From Sepiola atlantica (lineage: Eukaryota > Mollusca > Cephalopoda > Sepiida > Sepiolidae), in NCBI GenBank assembly GCA_963556195.1, contig OY744525.1, forward strand, positions 50,777,148 to 50,841,147: 64,000 nucleotides of DNA. The letters are read 5' to 3'. Under the pieces are notes generated by a model. It did no database searches. It worked only from the letters and a program-made list of their open reading frames with translations, and was not told where the DNA came from. Every line of letters starts with the position of its first letter. Within the stretch, counting starts at the first letter, position 1. Shown one piece after another: positions 23,441 through 36,400 of this stretch. The position numbers and the translations under genes were made by a program.

Positions 23441-25346
23441 TAGATATATATAATGTCATATATATCGTTATAATAAAGTTGTGCCATTTCTTGCACTAAC
23501 AGTGAGATTACAATGCTCTTTTCAAATTCACACAACAGAAGCAACCTATCTTTCTGATATACTGGTTAGGTATATGTCCCAAGATTTACTAATTTTCATA
23601 TTGATTTACAAAAGAACATTTCATTAATTAACTATTCTGTTTTATTGTTTTTTTACTTCAATGATTGCTTTTAATATGAAACATATTTCTGTTTATGAAT
23701 ACTGTTTTATTTCATGGGTGAATGCTTATAATTTGTTGTTAAAGGTTTCTTTCAATTCTTTACTTCTGGAGGACTGACTCGATTTTCAACAAGTTGCGAT
23801 CCTATTCTAAATTATAAGTTATCATAAAAACCCCTCCCCCACCCAAACATACACCATCGCCCAGGAAAACATGTCAGCCATTATAATCTTTTTTTAATAA
23901 TTGAAAAAAAAATATTAGTTTGTAATCTCTCGAAATTTAAAAAGAATTTGGAAGCATTTAAACTGTCGAATAGAAAATAATTTAAACTGGCTTTAAAATT
24001 CTTAGCCAGTCCTCATGTATTAAAATATTGAAAGTTTTAGAGGCTATTTAGCACGCCCTCCAAACCGAACCTTGAGTCCCACCTCCTAATAATTTTTTTA
24101 AAAATCCTATTAAAAAAAAAATTAATTACAAAATTAAATCCACCATAGGTGAGCTATTCCAACTGTCCTATACTACACTTGAACATTATTTTTAAGATTT
24201 AGGGGATCAACTAAAAGACTCCCAGGCAAGAACGAGTAGAAACAGCTGGTTATCTATAAAATTGATAATTAGAGACCACAATATTCATATAAAATAGTAA
24301 CTGAAATTCAATGTTTTCATTGCTGTCGGCCATGTAAATTCTCTTTCCAGATTCTAACCGGTTATTATATTTATAATGTTATAAATTAAATAGAATAGAG
24401 CCAGATAAAATAAATCCTTCATTTAATCTAAAACAATATTGACTAAAATATTCATATAGGGTTCAGGGGTAGGAGCAGGAGTTTCTTGGTTTCCTAAAAT
24501 TTCCTGAGCAACAATGGGGCACAGATCCTGCGAGTAATAGATAAAGCTAAATTCAATTTAAATGAATTCTTAATTCATTCAAATTTGTATCATTATGATC
24601 ATTGGTTGACATAAAATACTTTAATATGAATGAGAATCTCTAAAAGAAGCTTCTCAATAATATCATACTAATAAAAAGATAACATTTGAAATAGACAAAG
24701 ATACATTTGATGTATTGCTTTGATATCATGGTATAATTTCATTGGAATGGTGTACTGAAGACTGATATACCAAATTATTATAATCTATAACAAGACATTT
24801 TAGTTTCTAGAGATGGTGTCCTCTTAACAAAGCAAAATACTATGTGTTCTCAAAGAAGAAGAAAAAATATGTAATTGAATCTGAAATAAATTCCCTTCAA
24901 GGTTATGATTTTTTTTTAAAATTTGCATCCTGGTCTAAACAAATTTTTACAAGCCTTAATATAACATTTCATACGAACATAGCAAATGCATGAGTCAGAC
25001 ATTTTGCAACCTGTCTTTCTTAGATGTTCTATTTGAAATTTGCAATAATGTGTAGACTTTTGCACACATTTTAATAATAAAACTCTAAATAATACCTTAG
25101 TAGAGCATTTCATACGAACATACTAAATACATGAGTCAAACATTTTGCATGGTGTACATTGATTGTAAAATAGTGAATTCATTAAATTGTGAAAATATCA
25201 AAGTTAGAATTTTCTAAACTGATTGAATTTGTTCAAAAGCCTTAGTGTATTTGATTGTTGTTAATCTACCACAAAACAAACATGAATAAACATAAAAGAT
25301 AGAAATTAACAAAAATAAAGTTATAAAAATGTTAATGTCAACTAAC

Positions 25347-25580
25347 CTGCAATGTTGTATTGATGAAGCATAAATGTATGAAGAGACAAGATGCATATGT
25401 GTCTTGGTGTACAGCTCTGCTGCTACTGCTGCTGCTGCTATTGTATGAACACAATGTTAGCCTCCTTTTGGGCACACATGTGTACATGTGTATGTTACAG
25501 TGTGTGTGTGTGTGTTTATGTGTGGAAGTGGGAGAGTGTTTATATGTGAAAGAGAAAGAAAGCCAATCCTATCAAGTATG
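25347..25580 (-). other. 5' non-coding exon of gene C (start approximate)
   Basis: The donor ACATTGCAG|GTTAGT ends the exon at 25347. The body has a CAG-type repeat and a GT/CA tract (25500-25515). It is expected to splice to 18672. Confidence 0.7.
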
Positions 25581-25622
25581 TTCTGTGCATCATGGCGGCT
25601 GGAGCCAATGACTCTAACAAAG
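25581..25622 (-). promoter_or_regulatory. Conserved promoter-like block of gene C
   Basis: The minus strand reads GCTTTGTTAGAGTCATTGGC, then TCCAGCCGCCATGATGCACA. It holds an inverted CCAAT box (ATTGG) and a YY1-like GCCGCCAT. Called from six-fold conservation and position. Confidence 0.6.
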
Positions 25623-25639
25623 CCTAAAAATTATGAAGA

Positions 25640-28229
25640 GAAAGGCAAGTATTTTATTGTTTCTATTTTACTCAAACACCTTCCTGAATTAGCTAAAAAA
25701 AATTACTAAAAATTTTATTTTAGGGTCACAATCTTTGTATCATTATTAAGAAAGCTGATAAGTTGTTTTTTTTATGTAAAATTGTTTTATATTCTTTATA
25801 GAACCAGACATAATTTTGTTTTTAAAAAATCTTGTTTTTAACATATTTACAAAAACTAGAGATATTCTATAAAACAAATACAAAATTTAAAATGATTTGG
25901 CAGTAATTAAATTCAATTAAGCATCTTTCAAAACGTCAGATAACGTTGGGATTTAGATAAAACTTTTGGACTTATTAATGAAATCATTTTTTAATTCGAT
26001 GAAATTTCTACAATTTTATAAATTTTTGTAAATGTAAAAGCTCTTTGTTGGTTTTGTGTACATTATTGTGTTAGAAAAATATTTTCAACTCTAAATATTT
26101 AAAAGAATTTTATTTAATTTCTTATGTTAATTAGAATAGTATATATAAATTATTTTTTATTATTATTAAATTGGCTAGCCAAGGAACTAATTATAAAGAG
26201 AAGTTTCACTACAAATCAAGAATCTTGTTTTTCAAAAAAAGGAGTTTGAATATTTGTTGCATGTCTATATCCATTTTGAACATACCTATGTCTATGTGAC
26301 AAGAACAAAATTCAAGAATCTAATTTTTTTACTGTAAAGTTAGAAACCTAAAAAATGGTTTTGTTTCATAGTCTTTGATATTTGAATAAATTTATTTTAT
26401 AGATTTATAAATTTGAAAGCTCGTTTTATCATTTTTATTTCAATTCATGAATATATTTTTTATTATTATTATTATTTGTGTCTGGGAGTTCTATTTAAAA
26501 ACACTGTACAGTTTGAAAACTAAATTTAAACTTAATAAATTAGATATACAAAAATATTTTCTTATTAATTTCTCATAAGATATAAAATTAATGTTTAGTG
26601 ATGAAAATAGTCACAAAAAAATCCCCCCCCCCCCCCAAAAAAAATCTCTGATTATATTATTTTACTTTTTAGATGAAGTAATATATTCACTAAGGAGCGA
26701 TTTCTTTCCGTTTTGTCTATTCATATTTTATGTTAGCAAACGTAAAACTGTTGATTCATCACTCAATGTGTTTGCCGGTAAATAGAAGGATGGCAACTTT
26801 ATATGTTTGACTATTGAACTAAAACATAAGTATGATTACTCCTTTGTTGTTAAAAATGTATTTCTAATATATCTGAAGCAAAAAGTAAACAGTATTTTTT
26901 AAATTCATTGATTAAATATTAAATAAATTTTCTTTTAATATAATTTCAGAAAAGTATATTCAAATTATTTTAAAGAATTTTTATAAAAAGAGAATAATTT
27001 TCTCTTAAAATATCTATCAATATTGTTGAATCAGTAACTATTCTATTTTATTTTTAAACTATGAAAGTTGAGTTAAAATCAAAAGGTTTTCATATTTTTA
27101 ATTGAATTATAAAATTTGACCCCAGTTTTTAAGATTTTAAAAACTTTAAGAAAATGATAATGATCTATTTTATGCTTATTATAATATATTTAAAAAAATG
27201 ACAGCTCTTCTCTTAATCAGTCATATTTCTTATGTTTTGTTCTCCCAGTAACTATGTTAATATATTGAATTTTAAAGAATTAGCATAAGAATAACTGATT
27301 ATTTGTTTATTACTTTCTAAATTAAAAAAAATTGTGTGTTATGAACAAAATTAAACCATGTGCACATGATTTAGTAGATAATCTCTAAAATGTAAAACTT
27401 TTGATATTAAGGGAACACATTGCAAAATAACTTTCAAATATAACATACCGTGTGTGAAAATTTAGTTTTCTCTTAGACATTTACGATTACCTAATAGTCA
27501 AATATCTTATTATTATTCAAGAATCATACAGAATTCAGAATGTGTGTATTTTCAAAATTATCAAAAAAATTTACTTTTTGTACAGAAAGAATTAAAAATT
27601 GATTTTTCCTTTTGATATTTTTAACTTTTCAAATTTAAACTTTAAAAATTTAAAACATTATTTCCCTTTGTTCCCTCTCACACAGATTTGCTTGTATCTA
27701 AATATGTTTCTCCTATGAAACTGCTTTACCATCATAATTTCCATCATTATACTCTTAGGTTTATCGCCGCAATCAAATGTTTAAACTCCTAATTTTATTT
27801 TTCAACATAAATAAGCCTCATTTTGAGATTTGGTTCTAAATCCATTTTTTATATGAATATTAAATAGATAACTTTTCATAAAGGATTTACATATAAATAA
27901 ATGCAAATAATATGGTGTGATAATTCTGATTCAGATAAATAAATTATTTGATTTCTTTCAAGAGTAGAAGTAAGTTCTTATTTCTATAAAAGAATATCTC
28001 ATGGAATATAAGTAATGGGAAATATTTAAACAAATCTTGTATCTGCTTTTCTTTTTAAAATTATACTGAGTGACTAATGGCTTTTAGTTACATAATTAAA
28101 CAATTATTAATTTAAATGATTGATTATTTCTTTGATCTGATATGAATAATATTCTTATAATCCTAAAATCCCATTTGAAGATTGTATGTAAAATAGTGTT
28201 AAGAAATGGAATGTATGTAATAATTGATT
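25640..28229. other. Spacer between gene D 3' end and gene C promoter
   Basis: AT-rich, 2.6 kb, largely alignable by eye to the spacers at 38720-41398, 49380-51961 and 60600-63084, so it belongs to the duplicated unit. A poly-C/poly-A run lies at 26622-26643. The 3' UTR of gene D should be near the upper end. No gene was seen. Confidence 0.6.
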
Positions 28230-28639
28230 CTAATTTTCTGTTTGTATTGAATGCATTGATGTTGGAGTGTTTGGTGGAGAATCTTGCTGAAGGTTTTCTC
28301 TATTCTCAATGTTTTCTATCTCTTTTTCTTTGTCATCTTGTATAGTTTCTACTTCTGGTTGTGTTTGTTCTTGTTGAGGCTCACATGTAACATTGTCTGC
28401 ATCAGCATTGTGCAAATGTAGCTGCGTTTCAGACATGCATCTATCTGCTGCATTCTGTTTGATGGTAGCCCACTGCCTATAGTCAGAGTTAGGGTCAGCA
28501 TCTGACTTATACATCCGTCTTGGAACCGTCCTTGTATCCCCAGGAGACATGAATGTCTGTAATGAAGGTTTCATATCTGTATATTCCTCGTGGATATTCT
28601 CTGATGAATGTGGTTCATAATAATCTGATGTTTCAGATG
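28230..28639 (-). CDS. Protocadherin gene D, terminal coding exon (cytoplasmic tail)
   Basis: The exon is 410 nt from GGTTATTTCAG| at 28639 to the stop at 28230. The tail runs SETSDYYEPHSSENIHEEYT, MKPSLQTFMSPGDTRTVPRR, MYKSDADPNSDYRQW, then a Gln/Glu/Asp-rich region ending IQTEN. The only clear private change against E-G is S in MYKSDADP. WIRS-like LQTFMS is present. Confidence 0.93.
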
Positions 28640-28772
28640 CTGAAATAACCAAAAGGAAACAAGTTCATGAAATCAATTTTTCTATTAATTTTTAAAGTAA
28701 ATAATATTCAAATTTTAACATTTACACTGTATTTTAAAGTTTAATTGCTAATAATGAAATCTTAAAACCTAC

Positions 28773-28920
28773 CAGGTACATTTTGACAATGGTTAGCATA
28801 TCTTTCAGCATAGGGATCTTCTTGGTCTGAGTGAGAAGAAGGTCCCATATCAGGATGACAGGTAGAAGCCATGTGGTTTCTCTCTTCGTGTCTCTTTCCA
28901 CCACTTGCACCTCTGATTTC
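28773..28920 (-). CDS. Protocadherin gene D, exon 2 (cytoplasmic)
   Basis: 148 nt, phases 0 and 1, donor CCTG|GTAGGT. It encodes EIRGASGGKRHEERNHMAST, then CHPDMGPSSHSDQEDPYAER, then YANHCQNVP. S in GASGG is private; the other copies have T or A. Confidence 0.92.
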
Positions 28921-31013
28921 CTTTCAATAGAACACCACAAATAGATATGAAATAAAAAATTTACTTTAAATTTACTTTGTCTATAAGATTTAAAAGACTC
29001 CTCAATCTCACAATAACAATATTTTTGATGATACACTGTTACAGATCACTACAAAATTTGTTGTAACTTTTTCTACAACAAAATTTAATCTGTTATTTTG
29101 CTATATAAACTAAAATTAATATTGAAAGAAATGTTTTTAAATGTTGATGAGAAAATGTGTTGCTGTCGTTCTGTGTTGCACCTCGTACTTCCTTTCAATA
29201 ACTCATGCTGATAAACAGGGTAGTATGCTTCATATCTTGTTTAAAAGAACAGAACTGGCCCTGACTGCTATTGACCACAATGTTGTCACATCAGCACTCA
29301 AGCTGAAAAATGGAGACATTTTATTTTTATTTATTTATTTTTTCTATCATTAAATTGAATCCCTAGAATTAGATCTTTTAGATAAAAAATTATACGAAAA
29401 TGGGCCAAAGAATTTATTATAACTACTAAATAAAAGATATTGTTTTATTAATTCTAAAGACAGTGATTTCTGAAAATGAATGAAATGAAAATATAATATA
29501 TAAAATTAAGCCAGTTTATTTTTCAGCATTTTACTTTGATAGCATTGCATTTGACAAATAAATATTTGATTCTTAGTCATTTACAAAAATTATCGGTCTG
29601 TGTTTTTTGAAAAAAATTCTTAATTCTAATAGATTTCATCGATTATATATTCTATCTGGCCCGATCATTCTTTTAGTAAAATACATTTCCAGAGATTCAC
29701 CGTTAATTTCCATTGGATAATCTACAAACGATATCCAATGAAATCACTCCATTTGTTGAAATTGGTAAATGAAATTGGCATATTAATTCACTAGGTAAGT
29801 TTTTGATTGAACCGTTCTTTTTATTTATTTTGTTTAAATTCAAACACTTATAACATAAGATTAATAATTTGAAAATTTCACGTTGTTTTATAATTTCATT
29901 AAATTCACAATATGCATGGGCATGAGAAAAAAACAAGTCATTAATATTTCCGATTTACAACCTTCTTCATGTTGATGGGTACCTATTTGATTATTTTGAT
30001 GGAACAAATAAAAAAAAAATAATCATGTGTTTGTCTGTGTGTACATACGAATACAATACTACAAAGTACTTCATTTTTGTTTTTGTAAATAAATGCATAC
30101 ATTTAGTAATATTCATTAATATTTTTGATTTTAACACAAAAAGATTATTAGGAAAATTGAAAAAATATTTTTTTTAAAGTATACTAAAGCAGAAAAATTC
30201 TGTTATCTTTAACAATGTTTGCTTAAATGAAAGAATGCTGCCTAGTTTTGTAAGATGTAAACATTTTAATCCTCACTGGGTGAAGGTAATGAGCAAAACA
30301 TACGTGAAAGTAATTTGTACAATAAAAATACTACAAAACATTCGACTTCATTGTCAAAGAAATTTATACATTTCATGAGACAAATATCTTAATATGAAGT
30401 TGCGAGCAAAACATAAAAGTACACACATACTAATGATTGACTAATATTTATAAACAATGTAGTTGGACGTTCTCTGTTTATAAAAATTGATGGATACTGA
30501 ACCAGCTAAAGCAGAAAATATGTACCCTCTGAAATTTTGCATTTACGAAACAAAAATGTAACTAAAGTTGAATGTTAAATGATGATATTCTGATTGTTTT
30601 TCGCACTTCTGTCTTCACAAAACTATTTCAAACAATACAGTAGAGAACAAATCCGGAAGTGACACAGGATTATCAAAAAGAAAGAAGGATTAACATGAAC
30701 GTAAAACAGATCGCATTGCATTATTGGTGGCTACGTTAGACAATTTTTTATGTATATGCATATGTACATACGAATACACATGATTTTAAAAGTTAAATTA
30801 ATAAAAATCGCTTATTTTCTAGTTGTAAAGGAATTTCAACTATTTGTAAGATGTCCATTACATTTTATTATAAAACAGATTTGTTATTACATAGAATCCT
30901 TCATTAATTAATCTTAAAAGTGACCAGTAGAAAATAATGAGATAAAAAAAACTCCCAGGCAATGCCGAGTAGAAACAGTTAGTAGTAAATGAAAATAGAA
31001 AATGAATTCCTAC
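28921..31013 (-). other. Intron 2 of gene D (2.1 kb)
   Basis: The longest intron 2 in the array. It contains the conserved word TTGACCACAATGTTGTCACA at 29271-29290, a dispersed-repeat match at 29650-29705, and the repeat CTCCCAGGCAATGCCGAGTA at 30952-30987 next to the donor. The rest is AT-rich and without genes. Confidence 0.7.
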
Positions 31014-33467
31014 CTCATAGATGACCTCAGTAGCTGTCTGAACTTTAATTCCAAGGGCTGAACTTCTACGTCCATCATTTAAGACATCTGCACGATGTTG
31101 GGGCCTTCTGCCTCTTCCCGGTAGAGTTCTACAATGCACATCTTGTTCTGCTCTGACAGCAACAGACACACCAGACCAATAAGTAGTCTGGTAAGACGGA
31201 TGCATTGCATGTGCCTGTTCTGGATAATATTTGCTGGAAGAGTCAGCCAATGGATGTGCTTGTGCAACACTTCTGGTATCAATGCAACGAAGGATGCAGA
31301 TGGAAATTGCAGCAGTAATTGGTATAGCAACGGTGACTGCAACCAACACAATGACAATGAGTAAATACTGGTGGATCTTGATATCAGTGTGCGTATAGGC
31401 AGCATTTAAGATATCTGCGGTATTGTTACTAACTGTCAATGTCAAAAAGACTGATGTCTTTGCAGATAAAACTGGACTACCACTATCCTTGACCATAAAC
31501 TGCAGGTGATACGAGCCAGCATCTTGATGGGCAAGTAAGCGAGTGAAAGACAACAATCCACTATAATGATTGATGGCAAACAACTGTTTATCGTTGCCTG
31601 CAGTTATTTCATATTTGAGAAATGCATTCTCTTGACTGTCACTGTCGCCAGCCTTGAGAAGAGTGATGTTCTTTGTATGATGTGGATGATATTTGACATC
31701 GAGATTGAAAGGATTGACACTGGGAAAGGTAAAATATGGAGCATTATCATTTTTATCTTCAATCTGCACAATCACATTGACGCTATTATCAAGTGGAGGG
31801 TTTCCATTATCTTTCACTAAAACCTTGAATTTATAAATGTCTTTGAACTCATGGTCAAGAGACATGATTGTTGAAATCAAGCCATCACTGGTTATCTTGA
31901 AAGGTAGGAAGTCTTCATTTTTCGTAAGCAAAGAATATGTGAGTCTACTGCCAGCTCCCAGATCAGGATCAGTGGCATTGATAGAACCAACTGACGTCTT
32001 TGGACTTTCATTCTCAAACACAGAGAATTTAAATGTATCTTTTGTAAATTGTGGTCTTACATCATTGACATCTTTCACTTTGATGGAGAACTTGCTATCA
32101 CTGTGTTGTGGAGGAGATCCTTCATCTTTGCAGCTGATTGTAACATCATGGTGCTCTTGCATTTCTCTGTCAACTTTGTGTTTCAATGTCACTTTGTATT
32201 CTTTGGATTTTAATTTTTGTAAACTGAATTTATCATGGTGCAACTCACAGTTAACCTGTCCATTTTGTCCAGCATCAGGATCGGTAACTTTAACATAAGC
32301 AATAAAACTGCCCATCTCAGTGTCTTCCAAAATAGTTGCAATCTTGTCCGTTGATTCCGACATGAAAGTCACAAAAATCTTGGGTGGCCGATTTTCTGTA
32401 TTGATTACATTTACTAATATACCTGCGAGTCCATTTAGTGGAGGATTGCCACCATCTTTTGCGCCAATAAATAATTTATAAACTTTTTTACGATTTGAGG
32501 GAAGTTTGTTGGTCAAAAATACTTCTCCTGACAAATTATTTATTCTGAAATGATTTTTCACATTTTCTGATGTTTCTGTGCTGATATAATAAGAAACTTT
32601 TCCATTTTCTCCTTCATCCAAATCTGTTGCTAAGACCGTGACAAAAGGCTTATCACCATATTCTTGGTTATTGATGGAAACATTATAGATGTCTTTGCTA
32701 AAAACTGGTGCATTATCATTGAAATCTGTTACTGTAATGTGAATATCTAAAACACTTTCTTTTGGTGGAGATCCACCATCTTTAGCAATCACCTGTAACA
32801 TATATGAATCTTTTTCTTCTCTGTCTAATGTGTCTTCACCAACAATGCTTAGTTTTGGAGTTCCAAATGGTGTTTTATGAATTGATAAAGAAAAGGGTTG
32901 ATTATTTTTTTCTCTTAGTTCATATGTGACCTTAGAGTTCAAAACACTAATATCTTTATCCCTGGCATTTGAAATAGATTTTTGAAATCCTTTCTTTACA
33001 CCCTCCATGAATTTAAGATGTATTTCTTTCTCTGGAAATTCTGGTTTATTGTCATTGACATCATTGATAATTATTTTTATTTTAATAATCTTCAAGAATG
33101 TTTTTCCTTGTCGTACAGCCACATCCACCATTTGGAAACATTCTGTATTGTAGGTACAAAGGGATTCAGCATCCAATGTCTGTGACGTGAAGAGTTTTCC
33201 TTTCTTTCGAGAGACATGGAACAATTGTGAAGTGCCGGCTATTTCTTGTAATAGTTGGTTGAAAGTGATGAGTCTTCTATTTTCCAAAGAAATGTCATCC
33301 ATGATATGAGAGTCTGAAGCAATGTCACCAAGGTAGGTACCTGGACTCTTTCCTTCATCTATACTGTATCTCAGATCTACACCTTGGATCAAATGTATAA
33401 CAGATGTGAAGAAATACATCATCATCATCATAATCAACATGTTAAAACTTGTGTTATGTTTTACCAT
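31014..33467 (-). CDS. Protocadherin gene D, large exon: signal peptide, EC1-EC6, TM, proximal tail
   Basis: The exon has 818 codons from the ATG at 33467, placed before a Met-rich signal peptide (about 1-29, ending HLIQG). The open frame continues upstream only into the intron (acceptor at about 33486, exon start 33484). EC1 (VDLRYSIDEG, CX5C loop CTYNTEC) is identical to E. EC2 and EC3 differ from E at about ten and eight sites. EC4 to the donor is nearly identical to all copies (private: KFSLQ; DVHC shared with F). TM is followed by the 89-residue proximal tail ending VIYE|. The full protein is 1003 aa. Past the donor the frame stays open by chance through a repeat similar to that of gene C. 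Confidence 0.96.
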
Positions 33468-33484
33468 TTTTATTTGTGTTTTTC

Positions 33485-36400
33485 CTGAAAAAAGAAATAG
33501 GCGCATTTTAGTTTAGGTGTAATGTATGCACACTGAATATGCTATTAAAGTTTATATGAATCTCAAATCATATAAAAATTAATACTTTGTAGAATTTAAT
33601 AAATTAACTTTTTATGGTTTCATCTTTTTTTTTTTTAATGAAAACTAAAAAAAAAAGATGAAAACTTTATAACATCAAACAATAGTTTAAAGATAAAATA
33701 ATGAAAAATGATTGATTGTGACAGATGCTTATATAATAAATCTATTTGATAATCGATACAATTAAAGTGAGAAAGCCATTAAACACGCTGATTGCTTGGT
33801 TCTAAAATCACTTCTAGCGTCATTGATAATGCAGCTTTTTTGGTACTGAATTCATCTTTTCTTTGGTTTTTTCATTTTTTTTTTTTTTAGCACTGATTTC
33901 TTTGTTTTTGTATAGATTATGTATATAAGTTATTCTAATGTGTATCTGAATTTCACTTCCACATATGACCAGGACATGATTTTTGTTTCCATATGTATCA
34001 AAATTTATAAAACAACTAACTTCATTGTGCATGAATACCTCTAATGTATATAAGTAATCCTATTTTATAGATGTAAATATACAAATGCTTCAAAATCTGA
34101 AAACAAATCTCAGATTGAAAATAGTCACAAGCATTTTGGTTAAAAGATTCTTAACCATTTTGTACAAAATTAAGTGTTTTTGAAATTGTCTCCCTTCTTT
34201 TATCTAATTTGCATAAATGCATATTTTAAGTATTTTCAGAACTTTTGTATTTTGCTTACTGAATGAGAATAGTTTCTTGCAATTAGAAGAAAAAGAGATG
34301 TTTCTAAAGAAAAATGTTATTGAAAATGTGTACATAGTATTTATTTATATATTTTATAGCTTTGAATTATTATATAATGTATTTTTCCATGTCAACCAAC
34401 ATTCGTTTTAACAACTTCTTTAGTGTATAAAAAGTTTAATTTATGTAAATTTATTTCACATCGATTGTATTAGATCTATTCACTTTTCCTGTACATCTAA
34501 GTAAAAAAAAAAGAAAGATTCTAAGAAAATACTAATTTCTCTTATAATCTAACATTCTTTTTTACAACCTGTCTCTTTAGTGTATAAAAATAATTTAATA
34601 TTGATGCAACTTCATTTCACATGTATTGTATTAGATGTACGAACTTGTTCATACAAATAAAAAAAATAGTATAAAATTTTAGAGAAATACTATTTTATGT
34701 TCATGTAGTTTATGGATTGGTTATTAATAGTTTGTACGATTCTAAGTTTTTCTGTGGTGCGTCGTGGGCAATTCTTAAAAGTGTGATTATAGGATTTTTG
34801 TTTTTTAAAATACATGCAGGTCTATAAGTAATTAAAATTTTAAGTTATTACTCCTAATTCCAAACACATAAAATAAACAGATAAACAAATAACCTAAGTA
34901 ATAACCAATATTAAGTTGTAATTAAATGATATTAAGCTGTAAGTAAATAATAAAAACCCAAATAATCATTATAGACAGGCGCCCCCCCCCCCAAACCACA
35001 AAACTCCCATAAAGGGACAGCTAAAAGTAAAACATTGCACACTCACAAACGGTATACACTGCAGTTTTTCGGGGGGGGGGGGGGGCTTCTCTTCGTTCCT
35101 TGGATGCTGATGAGTTGAGGTGGGCATGGAGGGCATTTATAAACCTGGACTGTCAGTATTAATGAAACCCTGATTCATCCACAGAAATTTTAATGTATAA
35201 TTTTTAACATAAATAATTTGTATATTAGCTCTTGCAAATCTTATGATCGAGCACTTTATTGGTTTCTTTTAAACAATTTTCAAAATCGGACCAAATAGCA
35301 TGATAGATTTCTATTTTACTTGGGCTAGTCTATTTTTTCCCCACTATTTCATTGGCACAAATATATTTTATTTTCTTTCAGTTGTTTTTTTTTTTTTTTC
35401 CTGAAAATTTTTATTCCAGTTAAGAAAGCTGTTAGGATGGAGACACACTTTTGAAGTATAGGTGTCAGTCAGCATAAAACCAAACAATACCGTAATATTT
35501 AAATTGTGTTATTATTATTTGAATTTTAATATTTTGAATGGCACTCCATTTTTATCAAAAAATACTTTTTTTTAAAGAGCAAAGAAGCCTTTAATATTTT
35601 GAAGCACAATATACAAAAGAATAAATATTTATTTTTTTGTTTTATTTTTGTTTTCCTCATTAAGAGTTAGACGTTGTGGAACGACGTCATAATATTTAAA
35701 TTATTTTTTCGATATTTACAAAATTAATCCATAATTTCCTAAATAAAAAATTTTGAAAATACTTTACAAAGTACACTTTTTAGAAAGTACTTTAACATTC
35801 TCAGCAGATTAAGAAAAAAATATTTCCACTTACTTTTACAAATGGACTTCTAAGTAAGGTACATACTTATTCTGAATACTTAGCTTCATTTAAATTTATA
35901 CATCATTCTACACTAACACAACAATATTAAATACTAATTTCCATCATTTACGTATTTACCATAACTTTTACAATACCAAATAACTATTAAGATATGAAAA
36001 ACTTTCCATCTCATAGGGCGTGAGTGTATGTGTACATCCCTATGTGTTTTGTTTATGAAAAAATAGTTTGCCTGAATGAAACTTAAATTTAGTGCAAGTA
36101 AAGATCAACAACAAATTATACAAGTTCACAACAAACCAAAGTTTGTTCTTGTTGTCTTTACGGATACATTATGGAATTCAGTTACATCAGCTATGCAGTC
36201 AGGCTTCATTATCTAACTTCCACAGTGGCAGACTTAGACATACGGTCACATTTTAGTGGGGATTCTAGCAAGTGGTTTCAAGTGACCCACAGTCAAGTAG
36301 TTTTCTATAACCTTACAACCGTTAAGAACACATAAATAAACAAACAAAAAAACAGATTTATATTTAAATAATAAATGACATCATTTACATGAACAACAAT

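Larger units (their letters stand above)
18673..25346 (-). other. 5'-UTR intron of gene C (6.7 kb, transposon-rich)
   Basis: The longest intron of the array. It holds a palindromic element (18833-19231), an uncharacterised repeat-like stretch (19240-19640), 75-bp-scale tandem repeats (20930-21180), a tRNA-derived SINE (21315-21480) and a tandem SINE pair (22816-23440). The remainder, for example 21800-22780 and 23440-25300, is AT-rich with a few short ORFs that I cannot assign. Confidence 0.7.

Noticed and set aside
25360..25611. Plus-strand ORFs with poly-Leu over the 5' exon (also 4782, 38474, 49097)
   Set aside because: Lengths and frames change between copies. They come from CTG repeats opposite the non-coding exon, and the conserved donor is on the minus strand.
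30858..31013. Extended C-terminus of the gene D large-exon ORF beyond the donor
   Set aside because: The consensus donor GAG|GTAGG and the phase match to exon 2 show this is intron; the open frame runs through a repeat by chance.
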